Of a stretch of DNA of 64,000 nucleotides, positions 1 through 7,670 are shown one piece after another. The DNA is taken from positions 1 through 64,000 of the forward strand of contig JBDKFK010000005.1 of NCBI GenBank assembly GCA_039798745.1. Direction: 5' to 3'. A program made the translations under genes and the position numbers. How positions within the stretch are numbered: position 1 is the first letter of the stretch; each line of letters starts with the position of its first letter. A model generated the notes under the pieces. It had not been told where the DNA came from, ran no database searches, and saw only the letters and a list, made by a program, of their open reading frames with translations. The DNA comes from JBDKFK01 sp039798745. GTDB lineage: Bacteria > Patescibacteriota > Microgenomatia > UBA1406 > GWC2-37-13.

Positions 1-1
1 G

Positions 2-352
2 TCGGAGCGCATTGGCGTGCAGAGGCTCATCAATCTTCCGCCTGTTCTGGAGTCGGCAAGCTTCGAGCACCGCGACTTTGGACGTTTTCACGTCCGGGAC
101 GTGTATGAGCTGCGGCCTGGCGAGGTATTTGGCCTCGTCGCGTTGCATCGTGACCGCCATGTGGTCATCTCGATCACCTCAGATCCGTACACGCTGTGTG
201 GCGAGTGGGCGGTGAAGTTTCGCTTCACTGATCCAGTCTACGCCAAGCTAGGCGAACAGGTACGCTTTCTGTGCGAGTTGGGCATGACGCCCTACACAAA
301 CGGGAAGTGGAGCACGAGCCGGCACCTGATCGTGTTGCCGGAAGGTCGCTAA
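2..352 (+). CDS. Partial GC-rich gene of unknown function
   Basis: The reading frame is open to the left edge of the window, so the 5' end is missing; a GTG at 17 is only an internal candidate start. About 116 residues are visible, with no signal peptide, membrane segment or motif that I recognise. The product alternates short hydrophobic and charged stretches, as a small beta-rich soluble domain would. Its base composition is clearly more GC-rich than the next genes and matches the reductase/radical-SAM, amidase and purC genes of this window. It ends just before a long perfect hairpin, again like those genes. That it is a real gene rests on composition and the terminator. Function is unknown. 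Confidence 0.6.
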   Translation, partial: SERIGVQRLINLPPVLESASFEHRDFGRFHVRDVYELRPGEVFGLVALHRDRHVVISITSDPYTLCGEWAVKFRFTDPVYAKLGEQVRFLCELGMTPYTNGKWSTSRHLIVLPEGR

Positions 353-360
353 CCTATCGC

Positions 361-402
361 GAGTGCACAGCCGAGTTTATCTCGGCTGTGCACTCTATAT
401 TT
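361..402 (+). terminator. Strong intrinsic terminator
   Basis: A perfect 15-bp stem (GAGTGCACAGCCGAG with its reverse complement at 381-395) encloses a TTTAT loop and is followed by a short AT-rich run. It lies 8 bases after the stop of the partial GC-rich gene. The stem is long and GC-rich, as at the other GC-rich genes. Confidence 0.8.
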
Positions 403-456
403 AGAATCATTATTCCGCAGGTTGTCTACACTCACTTCTTTTGCTATCATACTTTC

Positions 457-858
457 ATGGAACCACGTATAAGCATGATAACTCTTGGTGTAAAAGACCT
501 CAAAGCTTCGACAGCATTTTATAAAAATGGTTTAGGATTACCTCTCAATGACCAGTTCGACGGCATTTCATTTTTTACGCTAAACGGCACATGGCTTAGT
601 CTATATCCCCTGAACGAACTCGCCGCCGACGCAAAAGTTCCTGCAGCCCGGACAGGCTTTGGCGGTATTACTATGGCACATAATGTAGAAAGCAAAGAAA
701 AAGTAGATGAGATTATAAAAAAGGCTGAAAAAGCAGGAGCTGTGGTCACCGATCCTCCACACGACAGAGACTGGGGAGGATACTCCGGATACTTTGCAGA
801 TCCTGACGGATATTTGTGGGAAATAGCCTGGAATCCTGGTCTTAAGATTGGAGGTTAA
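457..858 (+). CDS. VOC family (glyoxalase/bleomycin-resistance-like) protein
   Basis: A 133-residue protein with the vicinal-oxygen-chelate fold pattern. It opens with ITLGVKDLKASTAFYKNGLG and closes with the GYFADPDGYLWEIAWNP motif typical of this superfamily (members include glyoxalase I, dioxygenases and antibiotic-binding proteins). The substrate cannot be told. The longest frame starts at 271, but that extension lies in the terminator region. The ATG at 457 follows TATCAT (445-450) by exactly 6 bases and has no Shine-Dalgarno, the leaderless pattern of this genome. The gene converges on msrA, with a 4-base overlap of the two coding ends. Confidence 0.85.
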   Translation: MEPRISMITLGVKDLKASTAFYKNGLGLPLNDQFDGISFFTLNGTWLSLYPLNELAADAKVPAARTGFGGITMAHNVESKEKVDEIIKKAEKAGAVVTDPPHDRDWGGYSGYFADPDGYLWEIAWNPGLKIGG

Positions 859-1397
859 GAAGTTACTTTATCCGCATATTTCTTCATAAAATGCTGCAGT
901 TTAGGCGCAATAACAAGCTGACAATACGGTTGCTCCTCATGCGTGTTGAAGTAATCTTTATGGTAGTCTTCTGCAGGATAAAATACATCAAGCTGTTTAA
1001 TCTCTGTGACAATCTTTGAAGAAAATTCGCCCGATTTTGTGAGATTTCTTTTTGATTCCTCAGCTTTAGTGCGCTGTTCATCTGTTGTATATAAAATAAT
1101 TGAACGGTACTGAGTGCCCGCATCCGACCCCTGTTTATTTAGTGAAGTTGGATCATGTGTGTGCCAGAATACATCAAGGAGCTCTTCATAAGTAATCACG
1201 GAAGGATCAAATGTTACTTGAATAACTTCGGCATGTCCGGTGTTTCCGTCACTGACTTCGTGATATGAAGGATTTTTTAAGAAGCCTCCCGCATAGCCGG
1301 AAACAACAGAGGTTACACCTTTCAGTCGGCCATATATAGCTTCTGTGCACCAGAAGCAACCTCCGCCGAAAACAGCAATTTCATTATTATTTGACAT
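855..1397 (-). CDS. msrA: Peptide methionine (S)-S-oxide reductase
   Basis: MsrA reduces the S-epimer of methionine sulfoxide in proteins using a thiol relay. The 180-residue protein carries the GGGCFWC catalytic motif (nucleophilic Cys14), the GYAGG loop, and the conserved EVIQVTFDP and GTQYRS segments, so it is full length. It lies downstream of msrB on the same strand; the two genes overlap by 11 bases, which implies co-transcription and probably translational coupling. The pair covers both sulfoxide epimers in the cytoplasm. A second, membrane-anchored MsrB is encoded at 55.5 kb. Confidence 0.97.
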   Translation of the reverse strand: MSNNNEIAVFGGGCFWCTEAIYGRLKGVTSVVSGYAGGFLKNPSYHEVSDGNTGHAEVIQVTFDPSVITYEELLDVFWHTHDPTSLNKQGSDAGTQYRSIILYTTDEQRTKAEESKRNLTKSGEFSSKIVTEIKQLDVFYPAEDYHKDYFNTHEEQPYCQLVIAPKLQHFMKKYADKVTS

Positions 1398-1755
1398 GTT
1401 TAGGTATAAATTTGAGTGAGATTGAGTTTACACAGTGCCGTGTATTTTTTTCTGTATATCCTTCCCCCGTAAATACATGACCCAGATGCCCTCCGCAGTT
1501 GGTGCAGGTAATCTCGGTTCTCATACCGTCGGCATCGGTAGTTTTTTTAACGGCGTTGGGGATTTCCTGATCAAAGCTCGGCCAACCGCAACCGGAACGA
1601 AACTTGCTGGAAGAAGTGTAAAGCGGGGCATTACATCGCCGGCACACGTAAGTGCCTTCTTCAAATGTTGTTTCATATTCTCCGGTAAATGGGGCTTCTG
1701 TACCTTTATGGAGAATAATCCGTTCTTCTTCAGGAGTAAGTTTATTGTAACTCAT
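1387..1755 (-). CDS. msrB: Peptide methionine (R)-S-oxide reductase, cytoplasmic
   Basis: MsrB reduces the R-epimer of methionine sulfoxide. The 122 residues contain both zinc-binding CxxC pairs (CRRC and CTNC), the SGCGWPSF motif, GGHLGHVF and the catalytic cysteine in RHCVNSISLKF, so it is a complete zinc-type enzyme. No signal peptide. It is first in the msrB-msrA operon. TATAAT (reverse strand, 1764-1769) ends 8 bases before the ATG and no Shine-Dalgarno is present, so the mRNA is probably leaderless. Confidence 0.97.
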   Translation of the reverse strand: MSYNKLTPEEERIILHKGTEAPFTGEYETTFEEGTYVCRRCNAPLYTSSSKFRSGCGWPSFDQEIPNAVKKTTDADGMRTEITCTNCGGHLGHVFTGEGYTEKNTRHCVNSISLKFIPKHVK

Positions 1756-1832
1756 GCTTTCTTATTATATCATTTTTCAGATAATCATCTCATCGGATTC
1801 AAAAGGAGTATATAATATCAATACTATTTATT

Positions 1833-2213
1833 ATGTCTGAGTTAGCGTACACAATCGGCAGTATTAAGGATCATCAAAAAACCGGAGGGTGGTTTGTAGG
1901 TCATTTTATGGGAAAAGATTTGTTAGAACATGATGAAAACATCGAGATTTCTGTTAAACATTTGCCAAAGGGGTGGGGTCTTAAAGGTGAGCACGAACAG
2001 CATTATCATAGCGTAGCCAAAGAGTTTGCAGTTGTAACGAAAGGAAGAGCAAGAGTTGAGTTTGATGGTGTAATAGAAGAAATAGGTCCGGGTAATTATT
2101 ATATTTTAAAGCAAGGATGTAGGGAACAGTTCCTTGAGATTCTTGAAGATATGGAGCTTATAACCATAAAAATTCCTTCAGTCGCAGACGATAAAATCAT
2201 AACAAAAAAATAG
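1833..2213 (+). CDS. Cupin-fold protein
   Basis: A 126-residue single-domain protein. The centre (GEHEQHYHSVAKEFAVVTKG, followed by a G-containing turn) matches cupin motif 1 with clustered His and Glu metal ligands, and the next segment (IGPGNYYILKQG) matches the inter-motif region. Cupins of this size are sugar-binding, isomerase-like or sensory proteins; the substrate is not deducible. No signal peptide. TATAAT lies at 1811-1816, giving a leader of roughly nine bases. It converges on the GC-rich reductase, from which a hairpin separates it. Confidence 0.7.
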   Translation: MSELAYTIGSIKDHQKTGGWFVGHFMGKDLLEHDENIEISVKHLPKGWGLKGEHEQHYHSVAKEFAVVTKGRARVEFDGVIEEIGPGNYYILKQGCREQFLEILEDMELITIKIPSVADDKIITKK

Positions 2214-2249
2214 ATGACGGGAGCTGCTATAAGCATAGCAACCCCCGTC
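2200..2249 (-). terminator. Intrinsic terminator of the reductase/radical-SAM operon
   Basis: The arms at 2216-2230 and 2235-2249 pair over 15 positions when read as minus-strand RNA, the two non-Watson-Crick positions becoming G-U pairs. The stem is followed on that strand by a run of seven T. Read on the plus strand the same arms have two real mismatches and no T run, so it serves the minus-strand operon. Confidence 0.85.
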
Positions 2250-2267
2250 GGATCTCCCTTCTTTCAT

Positions 2268-2978
2268 CTACCTGGTAAACAGACGCTGATACAGCGAGAT
2301 GTCCAGAGACAGGTCTCTGGGAAAATCAGGCATCGCCGAATCCTGAATCCGTATACCCTGAATATCAGGGATATACGGTTCAAGAAGACGATACAATGTA
2401 TCGCGCGGTCGCCCTACGTGTATGATCCCTCGAAGCCTCGACGCGGCAATGGTATCGATCGCTTCTACCAACTCGCTGACTGACATCTTCGAGCTGTAGT
2501 GATCGATAAATACTGTGGAGTATTTAAACTCCCCAGGTGTAAAGAAGTCGGTCCGTATGATAACGGAGTTTCCGACCATCCTCACTGCAATTTCACCGCC
2601 GAGCTTCGTCCATCCATAGAAATATGCCGGTATTGGTGTGTCCGTTTCGCGATATGGGCCGTGACTGCCGTCAAAGACGGAGACACTGCTTATATACACA
2701 AGACGAATACCATACCGTAGGCATGCTTGAGCGATGTTGTTCGTCCCTTCGACATTAACTTTGTAGGTTTGTACGGTATCTCGCTCCGCTTCCTGCTTTC
2801 CGACAACGGCGGCCGCATGCATAACACAGGTAGGCCTTACAGCGTCGAGATAACGATCTACCTCACGCCATTGGGTAATATTGACCTCATTCCGTGAAGG
2901 GGCTAACCATTGCTGGTGAGCCCCGAGGAACGCGCGACCAAGTCTACCCGTGCCGCCAAAGAATACATATTGAGTCAT
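2268..2978 (-). CDS. NAD(P)-dependent sugar reductase/epimerase, RmlD-like SDR
   Basis: An extended short-chain dehydrogenase of 236 residues. It has the N-terminal nucleotide-binding motif GGTGRLGR, the AAAVV strand, and the active-site YxxxK in YFYGWTK, with a Ser-rich strand (YISSVSVFDGS) before it. The size and the WREVDRYLDAVRP segment resemble dTDP-4-dehydrorhamnose reductases, but no other rhamnose gene is nearby, so a sugar-nucleotide ketone is only the likely substrate class. Its ATG overlaps the stop of the radical-SAM gene by one base (TGATG), so the two are translationally coupled. Composition is GC-rich compared with the flanks. Confidence 0.8.
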   Translation of the reverse strand: MTQYVFFGGTGRLGRAFLGAHQQWLAPSRNEVNITQWREVDRYLDAVRPTCVMHAAAVVGKQEAERDTVQTYKVNVEGTNNIAQACLRYGIRLVYISSVSVFDGSHGPYRETDTPIPAYFYGWTKLGGEIAVRMVGNSVIIRTDFFTPGEFKYSTVFIDHYSSKMSVSELVEAIDTIAASRLRGIIHVGRPRDTLYRLLEPYIPDIQGIRIQDSAMPDFPRDLSLDISLYQRLFTR

Positions 2979-4075
2979 CAGATGAACTCATTATGTAGTG
3001 TTGGCGATGAACCAAAACCGAACGAACTCACATCGCCTGTCCTTACTGTTTCTTCCAGTAGCAGGTTGGTCTGTTTGTAAGGACAGGGAAGGATTCCGCA
3101 CGTCACGGGTGTGATTTGTTGGGCCAGGCTACGATGCCTATTGCTGTCGAAGATATCGCGCAACGATGCATCATAGATACTGCCGAGCGCCCACTCAGGT
3201 CGATCACGCAGACTCTTGCAGTAGGCCACATGCCCAGTTGCGGTGATCGCGGTATTGAGATGGTGTACATGACAGGTCGGCGAAAGGTCGGGATCGGTGT
3301 AGTCTACACCTTCGCTGAACTGTAGGGTAAAATCATCACCTTCAAGCTCGGCGCTGAGCATATGCATGACAGGGCGGGCATGGGTGTTCCACCACGCGAG
3401 GTGGTCAAGATTTTGCATCAGAGTGAGATCGTGCTTGTACTGAAAGAAATCCAGTCCGAGCGCCTTCACCATTCTGGCAAGATCCGGAATCTCGTGAAGA
3501 TTCTCCATAACCGCAACTGTTCCGACACCGGCAGAGACCGACGAACCGGTTTCCCGTTTACGTCGGGTGAAATAGCGAATGTTGTCCTTGACCTTGGCGA
3601 GTACTATGCCGGGCACCTTATGATACCGGCCGTAGCTCTCTGGAGTCGCGCCATCAATATGGATCCGGATCCAGCTGAGACACTCAACAAGGATATCCGA
3701 AGCGCGGGGAGTCATAGGCACAACGGTGCTGAACATACCGTTTTTAATCCCCAACGCGTGAGCCAGTTGAATGGCTTCAAGCGTGCCGGGATTGCGTAAC
3801 GGTTCGCCGCCGCCTGTCCAGATAATCGACTTGACTCCAATATCGGCCGCTTCTCTTACGAGCCGCAGCAGATGGGGAGTTGTAATGTTGGCTTTTGCTG
3901 CAGCGCTGTGGCGCATTGTGTGCCAGATGCAGTAATCGCAGTCGAGCGGACATTCGTTGGTCGGATCGATCTCCAGGGTGATAGGATATTGCTGGCCGCT
4001 TGCCAGATATCCTGTTACCCAGCCCTCATGAGCGGCCAACTTCTTGTTGGGTTGAAACTGGATGAGCTGTGACAT
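2978..4075 (-). CDS. Radical SAM protein with SPASM-like C-terminus
   Basis: The N-terminal half has the CxxxCxxC cluster motif (CPLDCDYC, about residue 48) and the GGGEP motif of radical SAM enzymes. The C-terminus has further spaced cysteines (PTCHVHH, AYCKS, TCGILPCPYK), as in SPASM/twitch domains that bind auxiliary Fe-S clusters in peptide- or sugar-modifying enzymes. I chose the ATG at 4075 because AAGGAGG sits 5 bases upstream; the frame can be extended to 4096 but loses that site. It is the first gene of a two-gene GC-rich operon with the RmlD-like reductase. Substrate unknown. A 56-residue secreted peptide is encoded divergently upstream. Confidence 0.85.
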   Translation of the reverse strand: MSQLIQFQPNKKLAAHEGWVTGYLASGQQYPITLEIDPTNECPLDCDYCIWHTMRHSAAAKANITTPHLLRLVREAADIGVKSIIWTGGGEPLRNPGTLEAIQLAHALGIKNGMFSTVVPMTPRASDILVECLSWIRIHIDGATPESYGRYHKVPGIVLAKVKDNIRYFTRRKRETGSSVSAGVGTVAVMENLHEIPDLARMVKALGLDFFQYKHDLTLMQNLDHLAWWNTHARPVMHMLSAELEGDDFTLQFSEGVDYTDPDLSPTCHVHHLNTAITATGHVAYCKSLRDRPEWALGSIYDASLRDIFDSNRHRSLAQQITPVTCGILPCPYKQTNLLLEETVRTGDVSSFGFGSSPTLHNEFI

Positions 4076-4211
4076 GGGTACCTCCTTGTTGCGCAACGGT
4101 TGACGTCCATGAAACGTATGATTCCATAGAGTTTTTCGAGGCCTCCTTTCGTGTTGTAAAAGTTCAGGGGAAAACAGGGGACGGGGAAAAAAGGGGTAGT
4201 TTATTATAGCA
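4076..4211 (-). promoter_or_regulatory. Promoter and long leader of the radical-SAM operon
   Basis: Reading the minus strand, an extended -10 (TGCTATAAT, 4203-4211) is followed by about 120 bases of leader. The leader has a pyrimidine-rich stretch, a first AAAGGAGG motif near 4141-4148 and the true ribosome site AAGGAGG just before the ATG. I found no convincing -35. The long leader with a Shine-Dalgarno contrasts with the leaderless AT-rich genes. Confidence 0.55.
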
Positions 4212-4368
4212 GACCATATATGTATTATTTATATATTTTTACGAATATTCTTACCATATGCTTACTCTATATTTACGTTACCTTGATATTCAGAGAGTAT
4301 CCTATATGTATCTGCTCATGTACTAATAGTTATTATTTTATCTTTGGTTTTGAAAGGAGGTGAAAGCT

Positions 4369-4539
4369 ATGAGAAAACTACTCTTTATCGCAGTGTTTGT
4401 GGCAATGATGGCGGTTGCATTGGTGAGCCAGAAAATGGTAATGGGACAGACGGCTACATCAACTCCCACAACAACCATGACACCTGCTCCCTCTGTAGTT
4501 GTACCAAGTGGAGCACCATCTACAGGAAGAGGTATGTAA
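4369..4539 (+). CDS. Small secreted Thr/Pro/Ser-rich peptide
   Basis: A 56-residue frame starting MRKLLFIAVFVAMMAVALVS. A short basic N-terminus and a hydrophobic core form a signal peptide, or a single membrane anchor, ending near residue 26. The remainder is rich in Thr, Pro, Ser and Val and ends GAPSTGRGM. The ribosome site is very strong (GAAAGGAGGTGA, 6 bases before the ATG), and a perfect terminator follows 17 bases after the stop, so it is a monocistronic gene that is probably well expressed. I do not recognise the family. It has no cysteines and no LPxTG motif. It lies between the divergent radical-SAM operon and a sortase. Confidence 0.75.
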   Translation: MRKLLFIAVFVAMMAVALVSQKMVMGQTATSTPTTTMTPAPSVVVPSGAPSTGRGM

Positions 4540-4556
4540 TACTATATTTATTAATT

Positions 4557-4591
4557 GGGGTATCCGTATGTATTTAGGATACCCCTTTTTT
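4557..4591 (+). terminator. Intrinsic terminator of the small secreted peptide
   Basis: The perfect stem GGGGTATCC / GGATACCCC (4557-4565 with 4577-4585) is followed by six T. It ends 7 bases before the sortase ATG, so the sortase needs its own start or read-through. Confidence 0.9.
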
Positions 4592-4598
4592 GGTCCGT

Positions 4599-5210
4599 AT
4601 GAAAAAATTACTACTGTTTCTTACCGCGTGTACGGCAGCAGGAGTACTGTTTATAAAACTAAGTTATCCTCAACTCCCGAGTCAGCAGGTTCAACAGGTG
4701 CCGTCGTCTCTTCCTTCATCAACTATTCCTCCACAACAGAGTGAAGTGCTGAGCGTCGTGAATCCTACAATACCGACCCATATTAGTATTCCGGCTATTG
4801 GAGTAGATGCTGTTGTGGAATCTGTCGGACTTGATGAACAAGGTAAGATGGATGTCCCTCAAAAAAATGAAAACGTCGCCTGGTATAACCTGGGTTATAA
4901 ACCAGGGGAACAAGGGAGCGCAGTTATGGCGGGCCATTTTGATACGGTGACTGGTGCTCCTGCAGTTTTTTATAATCTTTCCAAACTCAAAAAAGGAGAT
5001 ACTATTACGGTTACAGATCTCAATGGTGAAAAATATACATACACTGTTAGCCAAACAATTATATATCCGTACAACAAACTTCCTCTCAAACAGATATTTG
5101 CTTCAAACAACAGTTTTACTCTTAACCTAATAACCTGCGAAGGAACCTTTAATCAGACAACACGTAATTATTCCGATCGCACAGTGGTGTCGGCTGATTT
5201 AGTAAGGTGA
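4599..5210 (+). CDS. Class E/F-type sortase
   Basis: Sortases cleave a C-terminal sorting signal and attach the protein to a cell-wall or other amine acceptor. This 203-residue protein has an N-terminal membrane anchor (residues 3-20), a Ser/Pro/Gln-rich stalk, and the sortase barrel with catalytic His113 (AGHFD), Cys180 (LITCEG) and Arg194 (YSDRTVV). All three catalytic residues are present. The ATG at 4599 is preferred to an in-frame TTG at 4590, which lies in the upstream terminator's T run. I saw no LPxTG-type sorting signal in the visible proteins, so its substrates are probably elsewhere. Confidence 0.9.
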   Translation: MKKLLLFLTACTAAGVLFIKLSYPQLPSQQVQQVPSSLPSSTIPPQQSEVLSVVNPTIPTHISIPAIGVDAVVESVGLDEQGKMDVPQKNENVAWYNLGYKPGEQGSAVMAGHFDTVTGAPAVFYNLSKLKKGDTITVTDLNGEKYTYTVSQTIIYPYNKLPLKQIFASNNSFTLNLITCEGTFNQTTRNYSDRTVVSADLVR

Positions 5211-5238
5211 AGTATATATATATTGATGCGAGTTTAGG

Positions 5239-5276
5239 AGAGGCCGCCAGGTACAATGCTGTACCTGGCGGCCTCT
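5239..5276. terminator. Long perfect hairpin, terminator of the amidase gene
   Basis: A perfect 17-bp stem (AGAGGCCGCCAGGTACA with its complement at 5260-5276) encloses a four-base loop. It lies 11 bases past the amidase stop on the minus strand and 28 past the sortase stop on the plus strand. Neither side has a long T run, so it may act in both directions or mainly protect the 3' end. Confidence 0.7.
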
Positions 5277-5287
5277 GCCATGGGTGA

Positions 5288-6511
5288 CTACTGATGATCG
5301 TGATCGTCCTCGTCGTCCAGGTTGCAGCGGACAATGGGTCCGTTGGCATCCCAGCTCGGCAGAACGGCCGCCCGGACTCGGGTAGCCCGTGCAGCCATGC
5401 GGTCGGAGAAGGTAGTGGCCAACGCGGGATTGGTGGCGCTAAGCACCGTGATGGACATCCATCCACCTTGTGCCCGTTTGCCCCACCAGTTGGTGTTGGA
5501 GACAGAGTCTCCACGAGCCCACTCAACTATAGCGACCGGGCTCTTGTTGGGCATGGTGGCGATGATTGGCGCTTCGCTACGATGGTCGCTGCGTACATTG
5601 GCATTGCGCGACGACACATTGACCCACCACTGCCCAATATGAGGTACATTGAGCGGTGGAGTAGCAGTGACGAGCTGGATGACTGTCTGCGACATCCAAC
5701 CGCCTTCAGCGCGACGTCCCCACCAGGGGTTACCGGTGACGGGATCGCCTTGTCGCCATTCGACGATGATGACCTCACGGCCGTTGGGAACCTGGTCGAT
5801 CACCTGCGATCCGATATGCACGTCTCGGCGGACATTGGCGTTCTGGCCTGATATCACTACCTTCCATTTGCCTGTCTGCGGCGCGGTGCCGGGGCTAGTG
5901 CCCAAAGCATCCTGTACGATCAGAAATGGATTATAGCCACGAGGATCGGTCTTGCGACCGTGCGGCTGATGAGGATAGGGTGGTGGGCCTTTGAATCGGC
6001 CAATACCCGCGTGGGTAAAGTACCGGTTCCGCCAGTCGGCAATGGGGATGCCAAGAAACTGGTCGGCATACCACATGAACTGCACAATGGCCAGGAGCTG
6101 TTCACGGCGCACAGGAGTGCCGTTGTTCAGCCCACAGACCTCGAGGGAGTACATGTGGATCTTGCAATCAATGCTATCCCAGTCGTTGGGTACTTCCACC
6201 GCCGAGGTGCCTTGTGCCCACGCCATGTGGGTACGCACCGGTACATAGCTGTAAAAGTCACCGAGATGTCCGATAATACCGTTCCAGCTCGTACCGATGG
6301 CACGCGACTGGTGGCGACGAAGGAGGTCTACGGCGCTCACGCTGTCCGCGGTGGCTGTTTCGTGGAAACAAACATAGCGGGCGAACGGATTGGCGCGTCG
6401 TGGCTCCATATTGGCAGTGAGACCCTCAAATGTCGTGATGACATGCAAGGGCGGCGGTCGGCCCTGGGTAGTAGCTAGTATGATGAGTTCGTCGATGACA
6501 GATTGATGCAT
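5288..6511 (-). CDS. N-acetylmuramoyl-L-alanine amidase-like protein with two SH3-like repeats
   Basis: Residues about 40-210 resemble the Amidase_2/PGRP fold that cleaves the lactyl-peptide bond of peptidoglycan. A zinc-ligand-like His lies in FHETATAD, an AWAQGTSA segment occupies the place of the usual AWHAG loop, and a later THAGIGRF...KTDPRGYNP region supplies His and Asp. Residues about 215-285 and 295-365 are two copies of a bacterial SH3-like wall-binding domain (NANVR...VIIVEWRQGD...WWGRRAEGGWM). No signal peptide is visible, so release may need lysis or another route. GC-rich, with a long leader and a terminal hairpin. It could be an endolysin-like lytic enzyme. Activity is not certain because the ligand set is atypical. 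Confidence 0.75.
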   Translation of the reverse strand: MHQSVIDELIILATTQGRPPPLHVITTFEGLTANMEPRRANPFARYVCFHETATADSVSAVDLLRRHQSRAIGTSWNGIIGHLGDFYSYVPVRTHMAWAQGTSAVEVPNDWDSIDCKIHMYSLEVCGLNNGTPVRREQLLAIVQFMWYADQFLGIPIADWRNRYFTHAGIGRFKGPPPYPHQPHGRKTDPRGYNPFLIVQDALGTSPGTAPQTGKWKVVISGQNANVRRDVHIGSQVIDQVPNGREVIIVEWRQGDPVTGNPWWGRRAEGGWMSQTVIQLVTATPPLNVPHIGQWWVNVSSRNANVRSDHRSEAPIIATMPNKSPVAIVEWARGDSVSNTNWWGKRAQGGWMSITVLSATNPALATTFSDRMAARATRVRAAVLPSWDANGPIVRCNLDDEDDHDHQ

Positions 6512-6694
6512 CGGCTTTGTCCTTTCACTGTTATAGGCTTATATTAGATGTTGCCAAAAAGGCAACCCGTCGTGCACGAAATATACATGCAAGGTGGGCT
6601 ACCTTTGGCAAAATCTCGATCATCAGATAGTCAAGGAGCGCTAAAATAAGCCTGTTGAAAGCGTGCAAAAGGGCTAAAAACAGACACTATAGCA
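6512..6694 (-). promoter_or_regulatory. Promoter and structured leader of the amidase gene
   Basis: On the minus strand an extended -10 (TGCTATAGT, 6686-6694) precedes a leader of about 170 bases. The leader contains a hairpin with arms GTTGCC/GGCAAC and a five-base loop (6550-6566). The ribosome site is AAAGGAC, a few bases before the ATG at 6511. The role of the hairpin is not known. Confidence 0.5.
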
Positions 6695-6735
6695 TGTATA
6701 ATACAATATTTTATAGGATTTGTAAAATCTATAGC

Positions 6736-7479
6736 TTAATCTGGAGAAATGCGTAGCATGGTAAGGCGTTCTGTATGGGGTTCTATCTGGCTGGGTTTAC
6801 TGCCAAAATAGGAATCCATGGGGTTGCCTTCAACCGGTTCAATACAGACGTAGTTGGTGTCAAACTTTCCTGAGGAAGGGTTTTTGTAGCTCCACAATAC
6901 TGCGTAGTGTAGACCTTTCTGTTCAAGATGTACGAGAGGTTGTCCGGGGATCTCAACTGTATTATGTATATTAAGTTTTACAATACCTGTAGTTTTGACA
7001 AGCTCTGTAACATCTTTTCCATTTACTTTAACGCCGTTCCAACCTTTTGGCGTATTCCAGTAGTAGTGTTCGCCGAAGTTTACGGGAATATGCTCTTTAC
7101 TATGGTTCGTGTGGGCCGTTTTTATGGTAAATACATCAGGAGTAAGAGACAGTTTTTGCGTAAATGTAATACCTTTGGGATAGGCACCATGGACTATATC
7201 ACCTGAAAGCGTGACACTATGATCATCCTCGTCCATAACAGTAAAAAGCATGTTTCTTACAGGGCCGTGCTGAGGCAAGCCATATGAAGTATTTGTCTCT
7301 GGACCAAAAATGGGAGAACAGGGGTGAGTAGAGCCCACTTTGCCGTCACCTCTTACCGAAGAAGAAAGAAAAAGAGTATTGTGAAAACGGAGTTCCTCCA
7401 GCCGGGCTCCCATGGGGTCGACAGTAAACGATGAGGCTACATTCTCCAGATGTTTTGTGATTTTTGTGGTGTTTGACAT
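6736..7479 (-). CDS. Aldose 1-epimerase-like protein
   Basis: A beta-rich protein of 247 residues from the chosen start. The segments GARLEELRF, SPIFGP, YGLPQHGPVRN and FGEHYYWNTPKGW, and a late CIEPVEGNPMDS, match the galactose-mutarotase/hexose-6-phosphate epimerase superfamily: His in the HG/RN region and a Glu near the end are the usual catalytic positions. It should interconvert sugar anomers; the exact sugar is not clear. The ATG at 7479 lies 9 bases after TATAAT (minus strand), so I reject the extension to 7509. Confidence 0.75.
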   Translation of the reverse strand: MSNTTKITKHLENVASSFTVDPMGARLEELRFHNTLFLSSSVRGDGKVGSTHPCSPIFGPETNTSYGLPQHGPVRNMLFTVMDEDDHSVTLSGDIVHGAYPKGITFTQKLSLTPDVFTIKTAHTNHSKEHIPVNFGEHYYWNTPKGWNGVKVNGKDVTELVKTTGIVKLNIHNTVEIPGQPLVHLEQKGLHYAVLWSYKNPSSGKFDTNYVCIEPVEGNPMDSYFGSKPSQIEPHTERLTMLRISPD

Positions 7480-7583
7480 GATGGTATTATTATACCTCCA
7501 ACTCATCATAATGTGTATATTAATGCCTAATTCACATAATATAGCGATTTATGGAGATATGTGATATAATTCATTATAATTTC

Positions 7584-7670
7584 ATGAAGAAAGTCGGGAC
7601 TGCGTTTGTAAGTCAATCCAGTTTACAGAATCTTCAAACAATGAAATATCTAGGAGAGGAGGTGAAATAA
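7584..7670 (+). CDS. Possible 28-codon leader ORF of the RRM gene
   Basis: An open frame of 28 codons begins at ATG 7584, three bases after a TATAAT-like hexamer, and its TAA (7668-7670) abuts the ATG of the RRM gene. It contains the ribosome site of the RRM gene. The fit suggests either a translated leader peptide coupled to the RRM gene or simply an untranslated leader that happens to be open. A frame this short is expected by chance fairly often, so confidence is low. Confidence 0.3.
   Translation: MKKVGTAFVSQSSLQNLQTMKYLGEEVK

Noticed and set aside
271..456. N-terminal extension of the VOC protein
   Set aside because: The frame passes through the upstream gene's end and its terminator, and the leaderless promoter marks 457 as the start.
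3362..3799. 145-codon plus-strand frame opposite the radical SAM gene
   Set aside because: It is a mirror of a GC-rich gene; it has no ribosome site, no -10 and no recognisable protein pattern, whereas the minus-strand frame has clear motifs.
4088..4126. Possible short leader ORF in the radical-SAM leader (minus strand)
   Set aside because: An ATG follows an AAAGGAGG motif, but the spacing is about 14 bases and the frame overlaps the main start without a clear purpose.
4344..4577. 77-codon frame over the small secreted peptide
   Set aside because: It is in a different frame, lies across the strong ribosome site and terminator, and encodes no signal peptide; the 56-residue frame fits these signals.
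5294..6478. Long plus-strand frames opposite the amidase
   Set aside because: They arise from GC-rich codon structure on the other strand. The amidase frame has domain repeats, ribosome site and terminator; these have none.
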